Counted from the stretch's first letter, positions 1 to 4,760 are shown. The stretch: DNA of 5,257 nt from Syntrophomonadaceae bacterium (GCA_012522705.1 JAAYJY010000207.1:1-5257); one strand, 5' to 3'. Program-made: numbers and translations. Notes: a model not told the origin generated them from the letters alone.

Positions 1-84
1 ATCCCATTGGACAAATTGAATCGCATCGAGCTGATTGCCCTGGTGCTGGCGGTAGCCTTAAAGAAAAGCCAAAATTCGTATTAA
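1..84 (+). CDS. C-terminal end of an unrecognised protein (partial)
   Basis: An open frame enters from the left edge and ends at a TAA at 82-84, giving 27 residues. It starts IPLDKLNRIEL, continues through a short hydrophobic helix (IALVLAVAL) and ends in a basic/polar tail (KKSQNSY). Amphipathic-to-hydrophobic composition and clean reading to a stop make a real gene end plausible, but 27 codons could be chance. I do not recognise the family. A terminator-like hairpin 136 nt downstream on the same strand fits the end of a transcription unit. The following metallohydrolase has its own promoter-like site, so the two are probably separate units. Confidence 0.4.
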   Translation: MPLDKLNRIELIALVLAVALKKSQNSY

Positions 85-219
85 ACTGTATTCATAATTA
101 TACAAACCTGTATTAAAATTGGACACTCAATTGGGTCGGATCAGGCCGATGTATATCAGGACAAACAACGAAATAATTTCATAGCAGTAAACGCAGTACG
201 CGTCGGTTCGGTTTATATA

Positions 220-256
220 GCCCTGGCCGCCTCCCGGTGAGCCAGGGCGTTTTGTT
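220..256 (+). terminator. Rho-independent terminator-like hairpin
   Basis: GCCCTGGC (220-227) pairs perfectly with GCCAGGGC (241-248) across a 13-nt loop, and a T-rich tail GTTTTGTT follows at 249-256. Position and orientation fit termination of the plus-strand gene ending at 84. It could instead be the first hairpin of the structured block that follows it. Confidence 0.5.
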
Positions 257-275
257 GGCTCCGTCTAGAGTTAAA

Positions 276-420
276 GGGCCCTCTGATTGGCATTACAGTC
301 ACACCAGTTGTGAAGACAGGTACCTGCTGAGCGGGAGAGCCCGGCTTGGGAGTGAAGGTTATTGGCGTCCGTTTCCTCTCCAGGGGTCCGGTTCCCGCCC
401 GGCCCCCCAATCAGGCCGAT
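276..420 (+). ncRNA. Possible structured RNA element upstream of the metallohydrolase gene
   Basis: This G+C-rich block has no credible gene. CTGATTGG (283-290) pairs perfectly with CCAATCAG (407-414), closing a domain of about 130 nt. Inside it are TCACA/TGTGA (299-303 with 309-313, 5-nt loop), the palindrome CAGGTACCTG (317-326), a CGGG/CCCG hairpin with an AGAG loop near 332-343, and CCGG/CCGG pairing near the 3' side. The pattern of a closing helix plus several internal hairpins resembles a riboswitch or small structured RNA. It matches no class whose conserved core I could recall: cobalamin, SAM, TPP, FMN, glycine, T-box, 6S, SRP, tmRNA and RNase P were considered. Strand is assigned only from the downstream gene. 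It could equally be decayed sequence with chance pairing. Confidence 0.28.
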
Positions 421-455
421 AATTAACCTGACATGCTGGTGGTCAGGCGGATTAT
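419..455. repeat. Two-part inverted repeat upstream of the metallohydrolase promoter
   Basis: CCTGAC (427-432) pairs with GTCAGG (442-447) over a 9-nt loop. After a symmetric 3x3 internal loop, ATAAT (419-423) pairs with ATTAT (451-455). It lies just upstream of the promoter-like site at 467-495, so it could be a protein-binding site or the last hairpin of the preceding structured block. Function is unknown. Confidence 0.35.
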
Positions 456-466
456 TGGGCGGGGAC

Positions 467-495
467 TGTTATGCCTTGAGCTTCCCGTTTATAAT
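467..495 (+). promoter_or_regulatory. Candidate sigma-A promoter for the metallohydrolase gene
   Basis: A perfect TATAAT lies at 490-495. A weak -35 (TGTTAT, 467-472) sits at 17-nt spacing. A nearby alternative pairs TTGAGC (476-481) with TAATAG (499-504), also at 17 nt. Either would give a leader of about 55-60 nt before the start codon. The -10 is convincing; the -35 assignment is not. Confidence 0.4.
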
Positions 496-562
496 TAATA
501 ATAGGCTATAGTGAATTAAACAGTCTGTACCAAATGACAGTGAAGCGAGGGGTGGAGAGTAA

Positions 563-1438
563 ATGGTCAAGATCACCGATAACATCTATTTTGTCGAGGC
601 GCCCAACAAAGCCCGGTTCCCCTACTGCCATTGCCTACTGATAGCAGACCAAAGGCGGGTCCTCATGGATAGCGCCTGTGGCGATGAAAACATTCGGGAA
701 TTGCTGCAGATCCCCATTGATATTATCGTCAATACCCATTTCCATGAGGATCACATCCTGGGCAATTATCGGTTTCCCGACGCCCAGGTGTGGATGCATA
801 CCCTGGATGCTCCCGGAGCCCGTACCCTTCCCCGGTTCCTGGAATATTACGGTTTCTCTGATTTCGGTGGGGACGCCATCGGCCAGGACTTTATCACCGG
901 CATCGATCTGCATGCCACCCCGGTCCACCGGGAATTTGAGGACGGGGAGATCCTCGATTTCGGACGCACCCGCATGCAGGTCATCCATACTCCCGGTCAT
1001 ACCCCGGGGCATTGTGCCTTCTATGAGGAGGAGAGCGGCTTGCTGTTCACGGCCGACATCGACTTGAGCAGCTTTGGGCCCTGGTATTCTCACCGCTGCA
1101 GCGATATCGATGATTTCATCGTGTCCATCCGCCGCTGTGCCGAATTGGATCCGCGCATAGTGGTGTCGTGCCACAAGGGGATAATCACCGACGATCTGCC
1201 CAGGCGTTTCCAAGCTTACGAAGAGGTAATCTATCGCAGGGAAGAAGAAATCATCAAAGCCCTGGCGGTTCCATCTACTGTGGAGGAATTAGCGCTCCAG
1301 CAGATTATCTATGGCACCCAGAATACTCTGAACGACCTGCTCCTGTGGATGGAAAAGATGGGGGTGCATCAACATCTTAAGAGGCTGGTCAAGCATAACC
1401 GGGCGGCCCAGGAGGAGGGTCATTACTACCTGATCTAG
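563..1438 (+). CDS. MBL-fold metallohydrolase
   Basis: This complete 291-residue protein of the metallo-beta-lactamase superfamily is most like the glyoxalase II/LACTB2-type hydrolases. The metal-site ligands are all visible: THFHEDH at 58-64 (H59, H61, D63, H64), the third histidine in HTPGHTPGH (H146), the bridging aspartate in FTADI (D165) and a final histidine in SCHKG (H204). This predicts a binuclear metal site, usually zinc, hydrolysing an ester, thioester or lactam-like bond. The substrate cannot be read from sequence. The last 60-70 residues are helical and end in a winged-helix-like segment (HLKRLVKH...HYYLI), as in LACTB2-type enzymes. There is no signal peptide, so it is probably cytoplasmic. 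The ATG is preceded by a GGTGGAGAG ribosome binding site at proper spacing and the protein begins with the usual first beta strand. It appears monocistronic. The downstream neighbour is mobile-element debris on the other strand. Confidence 0.9.
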   Translation: MVKITDNIYFVEAPNKARFPYCHCLLIADQRRVLMDSACGDENIRELLQIPIDIIVNTHFHEDHILGNYRFPDAQVWMHTLDAPGARTLPRFLEYYGFSDFGGDAIGQDFITGIDLHATPVHREFEDGEILDFGRTRMQVIHTPGHTPGHCAFYEEESGLLFTADIDLSSFGPWYSHRCSDIDDFIVSIRRCAELDPRIVVSCHKGIITDDLPRRFQAYEEVIYRREEEIIKALAVPSTVEELALQQIIYGTQNTLNDLLLWMEKMGVHQHLKRLVKHNRAAQEEGHYYLI

Positions 1439-1448
1439 CCGAGAGCCG

Positions 1449-1474
1449 GACTGCCCGTTTGGTTGGTGGCGGTC
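1449..1474 (+). other. Weak hairpin after the metallohydrolase gene
   Basis: GACTGCC (1449-1455) pairs with GGCGGTC (1468-1474) with one G-U pair and a 12-nt loop, 11 nt after the stop codon. No T-run follows, so it is not a good intrinsic terminator. It may still protect the 3' end of the message. Confidence 0.25.
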
Positions 1475-1559
1475 AGGGCGATTATATTAGGAAAACAAAC
1501 GGCCTTTAAAAATGCGGTCTGTTTAAACCGCGTTCTGGTGGGTGTTGACTTCGATGTAT

Positions 1560-1922
1560 TCAGCTATTCGGCGGGTCCCTGTAAGTATCAACAGGTTGTT
1601 GGTAGAGAGAAATAAACCGCACATTGTTGCGCGGAAACCAGTCGCCGAGATAATAGCTCTGATCGCCATTGTTGCGAAAGCTCCGGACCAGGTTCTTGAC
1701 AATCACGCAGTTGATTTTACCTTTCTGGATGTCCGCCAAGAGCCTTTGGAAGTTTTCGCGTTCTTCGTCCGTCGTGCCGCTCACGCCATCGTCAACATAT
1801 TCGTCAACGTAAACGTATTCGTCGCCGTCGTCCTGCTGTTCGAGAAAGTCGGTCAGGATAAGCCTTTGATGGGTAATGCTTTCCGATTCGTCTTTCCCCC
1901 GTTTGTCCCGTGAGGCTTGTCC
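1560..1922 (-). pseudogene. Serine recombinase (resolvase N-terminal domain) fragment
   Basis: A 120-codon open frame on the minus strand matches the N-terminal catalytic domain of large serine recombinases. From the N side it shows SRDKRGKDESES...HQR, then YVDDGVSGTT, then FQRLLADIQKGKINCVIVKNL, and finally VRFISLYQQPVD before a stop at 1560-1562. The family continues for 350 or more further residues (recombinase and zinc-ribbon domains), which are absent. At the N side the usual YxRLS catalytic motif is damaged: only ASRD remains and no start codon fits, so homology breaks near 1915. In a second frame the sequence continues as TRRIAEYIEVNTHQ... to a stop at 1523-1525, perhaps a remnant of the C-terminus. 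An enzyme of this kind would have integrated and excised the element. This copy cannot be active. Confidence 0.82.
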
Positions 1923-1944
1923 ATTAAATCGGCATGGCGAATAA

Positions 1945-1966
1945 GCCCGGAGCGGGCCGGACTTTT
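1945..1966 (+). other. Short GC hairpin followed by a T-run
   Basis: GCCCG (1945-1949) and CGGGC (1953-1957) flank a 3-nt loop, and CTTTTT follows at 1962-1967. It is terminator-like on the plus strand, but no plus-strand gene precedes it. It may be chance or a remnant. Confidence 0.22.
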
Positions 1967-1978
1967 TGGCGGGAGGAA

Positions 1979-2024
1979 AATGAAAAAGAGAAAGCCGGGT
2001 TTACGCGCAATGGTAAGCCCGGCT
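1979..2024 (-). terminator. Rho-independent terminator, minus strand
   Basis: Read on the minus strand, AGCCGGGCTTAC (2024-2013) pairs with GTAAACCCGGCT (2004-1993) over an 8-nt loop. That is 12 pairs with one G-U. A T-rich tail TTCTCTTTTTCATT follows at 1992-1979. It lies in the gap between the Fic and recombinase remnants and would end minus-strand transcription coming from the Fic promoter. The rest of the gap 1923-2201 shows no credible gene on either strand. Confidence 0.6.
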
Positions 2025-2201
2025 GTAAAAACTATCGTATCAAGCGGTTCGCTGCCCGCGGGGCTTGCGGCTATCTTACGCATATTGCCCTATGCGGTGC
2101 CCGCAAATGTACAAGGTCTGTTTCATACACGAAAAAAAGCCGCCGGTCAAAACCGCGATTCCGGTTTCAGACCAACGACTTGCTTCGCATGAAATGATTT
2201 T

Positions 2202-2743
2202 CTACTGCTTCGGCTCTCCCTTGGTTCTGTGCGCCTTTTTGCCGGAGGATGGCTCAGGCTGTGTAAGCGGCTCCCGAACCGGGGGCTTTTTATCAAAGGG
2301 GATTCGGAACATGCGCCCATAATCCCGCTGGGCTTCCAGTTCGCATTCCGCGATCAGCGGGTTGAACGGTTCATCGGTCGGCTTTTCCTCTCGCTGCGCG
2401 TCCGTTCCCGTCGGTAAAGGGGTGAATATCCACCAGCCGCCGGTGGGCAAAAGCGGCGAATAAAACCGGGTGCATACGGTCTTTCTTTTCGTTCAGTCGG
2501 GCGGTAAAGTCTTTCATCAGCGCGGGGACTTCCTCCGGCGCCGGCGGCACATATTCCGTTCCGGTGATGAATACCTGATGACTGCGATAGCGCCCGGCCT
2601 GTTCACTGTCAATGGCGTTGTAGAAAAGAAAATGCAGCTTGCATATCATTTCTTCGGTAAAGACGATTTCTTTCGCGCGGGCGGCGGTCATTTATTTTTC
2701 CGCGGTTTGCATCTATCCTTTTAAGCAGGTGGTTCAGTTCCAC
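2202..2743 (-). pseudogene. fic: Fic-domain protein, broken by two internal deletions
   Basis: Three pieces in different frames read in order as a Fic-family AMP-transferase. Piece 1 begins at a GTG (2743) after an AGGTGATGAA ribosome binding site and gives ELNHLLKRIDANRGKIND, the usual N-terminal helix. Piece 2 (from 2691 to about 2389) carries EEMICKLHFLFY, AGRYR, the flap FITGTEYVPPAPEEVP and the complete active-site motif HPFTDGNGRAAR (2424-2389). Piece 3 (from about 2387) gives EKPTDEPFNPLIAECELEAQRDY and a basic tail to a stop at 2202. Missing between 1 and 2 is the region that normally holds the inhibitory S/TxxxEG/N helix. Missing between 2 and 3 is the LLMN...GYP...IPP...Y segment of about 35-40 residues. 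Fic enzymes modify target-protein hydroxyls with AMP; this remnant should be inactive. Confidence 0.85.
2270..2291 (+). terminator. Terminator-like hairpin inside the Fic remnant tail
   Basis: GCTCCCG (2270-2276) pairs with CGGGGGC (2280-2286) with one G-T pair and a 3-nt loop, followed by TTTTT (2287-2291). The form is good for a plus-strand intrinsic terminator. It lies antisense within the C-terminal tail of the Fic remnant with no plus-strand gene upstream, so it may be coincidental. Confidence 0.3.
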
Positions 2744-2767
2744 TTCATCACCTCATCTCACTCTATT

Positions 2768-2794
2768 ATTATACCCTTTTCCATGGAATTGTAA
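2768..2794 (-). promoter_or_regulatory. Promoter of the Fic remnant
   Basis: On the minus strand a perfect TATAAT (2773-2768) follows TTACAA (2794-2789) at 15-nt spacing, or CTTACA at 16 nt. It lies about 25 nt upstream of the GTG start and its ribosome binding site. The promoter appears intact although the gene is not. Confidence 0.5.
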
Positions 2795-2840
2795 GATGCT
2801 TTGCCCGTATTACAGGGGACAGGAGGACCTTTGTTTCCGC

Positions 2841-2916
2841 TTCCCGGCACAGTTTGCGCCGGTTTAAACCGTGCCTTTTTCGGGACCGTTTTTGCGGGGC
2901 GCGTAAATCCGCAAGC
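2841..2916. repeat. Transfer-origin-like repeat, copy B (expanded)
   Basis: The first 22 bases (2841-2862) match 4399-4420 at 19 of 22 positions. A further part (about 2881-2912), with GCGGGGCGCGTAAATCCGCAA, also resembles 4405-4438; an insertion of about 35 nt separates the two matching halves. TTGCGG (2893-2898 region) and CCGCAA form an inverted repeat. The recurrence next to mobilisation genes suggests a cis-acting site such as oriT or a relaxosome binding site. This is inferred from context, not from a known nick sequence. Confidence 0.4.
2846..2880 (+). terminator. Terminator-like hairpin upstream of the Fic remnant
   Basis: GGCACAGTTT (2846-2855) pairs with AAACCGTGCC (2866-2875), nine of ten pairs, over a 10-nt loop, and TTTTT follows (2876-2880). 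On the plus strand this is a textbook intrinsic terminator shape, but no intact plus-strand gene feeds it. It overlaps the repeat shared with 4399-4438, so it may be part of a transfer-origin structure instead. Confidence 0.4.
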
Positions 2917-3002
2917 AAGGGCAACTATGGCCACAGTCGCATATTTTTGCTTGCTGGGGCCGGCCCCAAACTCTGTTACTTCGGGCCAACTTAGCCCGAA
3001 GT
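2911..3002. repeat. Cluster of palindromes (possible oriT or regulatory region)
   Basis: Three inverted repeats follow one another. GCAAGCAA (2911-2918) pairs with TTGCTTGC (2947-2954), enclosing the near-palindrome ACTATGGCCACAGT. Next is TGGGGCCGGCCCCA (2955-2968), a perfect 14-bp palindrome. Last is ACTTCGGGC (2978-2986) with GCCCGAAGT (2994-3002), a perfect 9-bp stem with a 7-nt loop. No gene is credible from 2795 to 3035. The cluster follows the relaxase-like tail on the minus strand. Inverted repeats of this density are usual at transfer origins or in attenuator regions. Confidence 0.4.
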
Positions 3003-3035
3003 CGTGGCGCTTCGCGGCTTGGCTGCGTCATGTCG

Positions 3036-3206
3036 CTATCGCTCCCTTTCCTTATTTTTCTGCGCGTCCGTCAGGCCGAGCAGATGGTCAATGTTGGCCT
3101 TCACCAGGATAAGCTCCTGCATATCGTTTTTGGCCGCCCGGTATTCCCGGTAGGCGGTCCTTTTTTCTGCCGCCAGCCGCTGCCGCTCCTGTTTCAGCGA
3201 ATCCAT
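3036..3206 (-). pseudogene. C-terminal tail of a relaxase/mobilisation protein
   Basis: From an ATG at 3206 the minus strand encodes 56 residues to a TAG at 3036. They are highly charged and helical: KQERQRLAAEK, then YREYRAAKNDMQELI, then KANIDHLLGL and a KNKERER end. This resembles the extreme C-terminal coiled tail of MobA/MobL-type relaxases of Firmicute mobile elements, from recall of the family. The catalytic N-terminal domain with tyrosine and HxH motifs is absent. The frame stays open upstream to 3335, but that part reads as a hydrophobic stretch (VLVAFLYFIFCI) not expected of a relaxase, so it is probably non-native. A small stand-alone coiled-coil protein is an alternative, but I see no good ribosome binding site at 3206. 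Confidence 0.55.
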
Positions 3207-3383
3207 TTTTGGAAGCTTCGCCCCGGCAAGCAGGATAGCGGCGGCTGTGCATATCCATTCGGAAATACAGAAGATGAAGTACAGAAATGCGACGAGGACG
3301 CTTAAGTGTGGGCGGATACTATCATATGGAAAAACTCATGGAATAACCATCAGGTTTGGGGCTAAGCCAATTCAAAGGCTTTC

Positions 3384-3413
3384 TTGAAAAGGTAACGACA
3401 AAAGCGTTACAAT
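3384..3413 (+). promoter_or_regulatory. Promoter and probable operator of the toxin-antitoxin operon
   Basis: TTGAAA (3384-3389) and TACAAT (3408-3413) at 18-nt spacing form a good sigma-A promoter. The perfect inverted repeat GTAACG-N7-CGTTAC (3392-3397, 3405-3410) fills the spacer and overlaps the -10. A ribbon-helix-helix antitoxin normally binds such a site with its toxin to repress its own operon. AGAAGGAG at 3420-3427 is the ribosome binding site. Confidence 0.72.
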
Positions 3414-3436
3414 ATTGTTAGAAGGAGCTGATTAGC

Positions 3437-3742
3437 GTGGAAAAGACTACGACTTTAAACTTAAGAGTTCACCCTGACGTAAAAAGAAGGGCCGAGGAAG
3501 TCCTTTCACAACTCGGTATACCTATGTCCACAGCGATAGATATTTATCTGAAGCAGATTTCAATGACCGGCGGAATACCTTTTGCTGTAACTCTGCCGAA
3601 AGCACCGGTTTCCGTAAATGCCGATATGATGACAACGGAAGAAATTCATGCGAAGTTAAAGGAAGGATATAACGATATCGAAGAAGGTAATGTGCAGGAT
3701 GCATCTGCTGCGTTTCGGAAATTTCGGAAGACACGTGCATGA
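3437..3742 (+). CDS. RelB/DinJ-family antitoxin
   Basis: This is a complete 101-residue antitoxin. Residues 5-50 (TLNLRVHPDVKRRAEEVL...MSTAIDIYLKQI...GGIPF) are the standard RelB/DinJ ribbon-helix-helix region: a short beta strand that dimerises and contacts the operator, two helices, then the conserved GGIPF. The C-terminal half (about 60-101) is polar and would wrap and neutralise the toxin. The start is GTG at 3437, set by AAGGAG nine bases upstream; no upstream in-frame start fits better. Its TGA overlaps the toxin ATG by four bases, implying translational coupling. Expected control is autorepression through the inverted repeat in the promoter. The pair looks more A+T rich than its neighbours and runs against the surrounding minus-strand remnants, consistent with separate acquisition. 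Confidence 0.93.
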   Translation: MEKTTTLNLRVHPDVKRRAEEVLSQLGIPMSTAIDIYLKQISMTGGIPFAVTLPKAPVSVNADMMTTEEIHAKLKEGYNDIEEGNVQDASAAFRKFRKTRA

Positions 3743-4074
3743 AGCAGTATAAGATTCAGATAACCGACATGGCACTTTCCGATATGGAGGAGATTTATAA
3801 TTATATCGCAGTGCAGCTACAGGCACCGGAAGCGGCCATGAGACAGTATAACAGAATAGCTGACGCAATCGAAACTCTTGATACGTTCCCGGAACGCGTG
3901 AAGTTAATGGAGGCAGAGGAAGAACGTGCGCTGGAACTCAGGCAAATGCCAGTTGATAACTTTGCTGTATTCTTCCATATCAGAGAAGATCGGGTATTCA
4001 TTACAAACGTTTTGTACAGTGCCAGCGATATAGCCAGGCGTTTACGTGATTCGGCCTCAGGCGGGGGAATTTGA
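3739..4074 (+). CDS. RelE/ParE-family toxin
   Basis: This is a complete 111-residue toxin of the RelE/ParE superfamily. It shows the early strand and helix (YKIQITDMALSDMEEIYNYIA), a long second helix (AAMRQYNRIADAIETLDTFPERV), the central strands (ALELRQMPVDNFAVFFHI, then DRVFITNVLYSASDIARRL) and a short glycine-rich end. The NVLYSASDIARRL ending is typical of the clostridial RelE/ParE branch. Members either cleave mRNA on the ribosome (RelE) or poison DNA gyrase (ParE); sequence alone does not decide which. Translation starts at ATG 3739 inside the antitoxin stop, with GGAAG about 8 nt upstream. No frameshift or lost core element is seen, so it is probably functional and held in check by the upstream antitoxin. 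No convincing terminator follows on this strand. Confidence 0.93.
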   Translation: MKQYKIQITDMALSDMEEIYNYIAVQLQAPEAAMRQYNRIADAIETLDTFPERVKLMEAEEERALELRQMPVDNFAVFFHIREDRVFITNVLYSASDIARRLRDSASGGGI

Positions 4075-4160
4075 GCCGAATAGAATAAGGAAAAATTGCT
4101 AAGCAAAAAAGGATATGAGCAATAGATTACAAATTATCATTTTTTTGTCCGGGCATGAGC

Positions 4161-4205
4161 ACAATAAGAAATTGAGGGAGCGAAGGCAGGTTGCCGACGC
4201 TCCCT
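4161..4205 (-). terminator. Nested hairpin downstream of the mobC remnant
   Basis: AGGGAGCG (4175-4182) pairs with CGCTCCCT (4198-4205). Inside, after a 2x2 internal loop, GGCA (4185-4188) pairs with TGCC (4192-4195) over a 3-nt loop: 12 pairs in all. On the minus strand the tail CAATTTCTTATT is moderately T-rich. It begins seven bases after the mobC stop, so it may end that transcript. It could also stop plus-strand reading from the toxin-antitoxin operon. Confidence 0.48.
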
Positions 4206-4211
4206 ATTCCG

Positions 4212-4394
4212 TTACAGTTCTACCACCGCCGTAAGCTGCTTTAGCACATCGGACACCCGACCCCACAATTCGGCGTAGTCTTTTTGCAGAGCCGCAGGGT
4301 ATACGCCGTAGGTATTGGCATGTATGGCAACCTGGTTCAAGTTGGCCGCGCACCTGCGTTGCAGGGAAACCAGCTCCCGGACGGGAGAGAGGTT
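4212..4394 (-). pseudogene. mobC: MobC relaxosome protein, C-terminal half
   Basis: The last 60 residues before a TAA at 4212-4214 match the conserved C-terminal part of the MobC family: LSPVRELVSLQRRC, NLNQVAIHANTYG, YPAALQKDYAELW, then DVLKQLTAVVEL. MobC is the accessory protein that binds at oriT and helps the relaxase open the DNA for transfer. Family members are about 110-130 residues, so the N-terminal DNA-binding half is missing. The frame stays open to 4457, but residues before about 4394 do not look like MobC. Within the match, the usual GxIYPEEIAALQ is shortened to GVYPAALQ, a loss of a few codons. At the expected N-terminus lies a transfer-origin-like repeat (4399-4438). The relaxase that normally follows mobC is not there. 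Confidence 0.75.
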
Positions 4395-4398
4395 CCAG

Positions 4399-4438
4399 TT
4401 CCCGGCTCCGTTTGCGCGGGGGCATGTAGTCCCGCAAA
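4399..4438. repeat. Transfer-origin-like repeat, copy A
   Basis: This segment matches copy B (2841-2862, 19 of 22 bases; with a second match near 2881-2912). TTTGCGCGGG and CCCGCAAA (4411-4438) form an inverted repeat with a 2-nt bulge. It sits immediately upstream of the mobC remnant in minus-strand reading. Transfer origins of mobilizable elements are normally found there, so an oriT remnant is the leading idea. No nick site is recognised. Confidence 0.42.
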
Positions 4439-4529
4439 TACTAACGATAACCGCCAAAGTAGTGCAGACGGTTTTGCCGTAAAATGAAGCAGACGAAAGA
4501 CGGCGGCAAAAATCCAGACTGTCAAGGGT

Positions 4530-4760
4530 TTAAGGGTGGAGATTTACCTCGTCTTTGAGGGCAACATACCTCTGATTGAGGATTTTCCGCTTGGCGGTCA
4601 GGTCAGCATATTCCTTTTTCCATGCCTTTGTCGGCAGGGCATTTCTGCCGTTCATCACATCTTTAAGGTAGGTATTTGCTGCTGTGAATAAAATCTGTTC
4701 GCTTTCCGTCAAAGTCTTTTTGCCCTTGTACTTTAAGTAGATCCTGAATCCGTGAAACAA
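4530..4760 (-). pseudogene. Second relaxase C-terminal fragment
   Basis: A minus-strand frame of 76 codons ends at 4530. Its residues LTESEQ.LFTAANTYLKDVMNGR, then LPTKAWKKEYADLTAKRKILNQRYVALKDEV, match by recall the helical C-terminal region of relaxase/mobilisation nucleases of clostridial integrative elements. In those proteins the sequence continues after LKDEV with a charged helix; here it breaks to NLHP and stops. Upstream a stop codon lies just beyond 4763 and the catalytic domain is absent, so both ends are truncated. The only start candidate is a TTG without a clear ribosome binding site. It differs from the relaxase-like tail at 3036-3206, suggesting two mobilisation modules. It cannot be active. 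Confidence 0.62.

Noticed and set aside
313..330. GAAGACAGGTACCTGC resembles the 3' part of a cobalamin riboswitch
   Set aside because: The rest of the cobalamin core (GGTGAA, GCCACTG region) is not found on either strand, so the likeness is taken as chance.
237..422. 61-codon open frame on the plus strand and an overlapping minus-strand frame (213-410) in the leader of the metallohydrolase gene
   Set aside because: Low-complexity, arginine/proline-rich translations with no ribosome binding site or family resemblance; the region is better explained by base-paired structure.
2132..2155. CGGT-N4-ACCG next to a T7 run on the minus strand, as a terminator for the Fic remnant
   Set aside because: Only four base pairs and the T-run does not directly abut the stem; the hairpin at 1993-2024 is far better.
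1917..2197. Overlapping plus-strand open frames of 85-91 codons between the recombinase and Fic remnants
   Set aside because: They are basic, composition-driven translations across a minus-strand terminator, without a ribosome binding site or recognisable domain.
4095..4146. ATTGCT/AGCAAT inverted repeat and a T7 run after the toxin gene, as a terminator
   Set aside because: Six weak pairs with a 17-nt loop, and the T-run starts about 17 nt after the stem.
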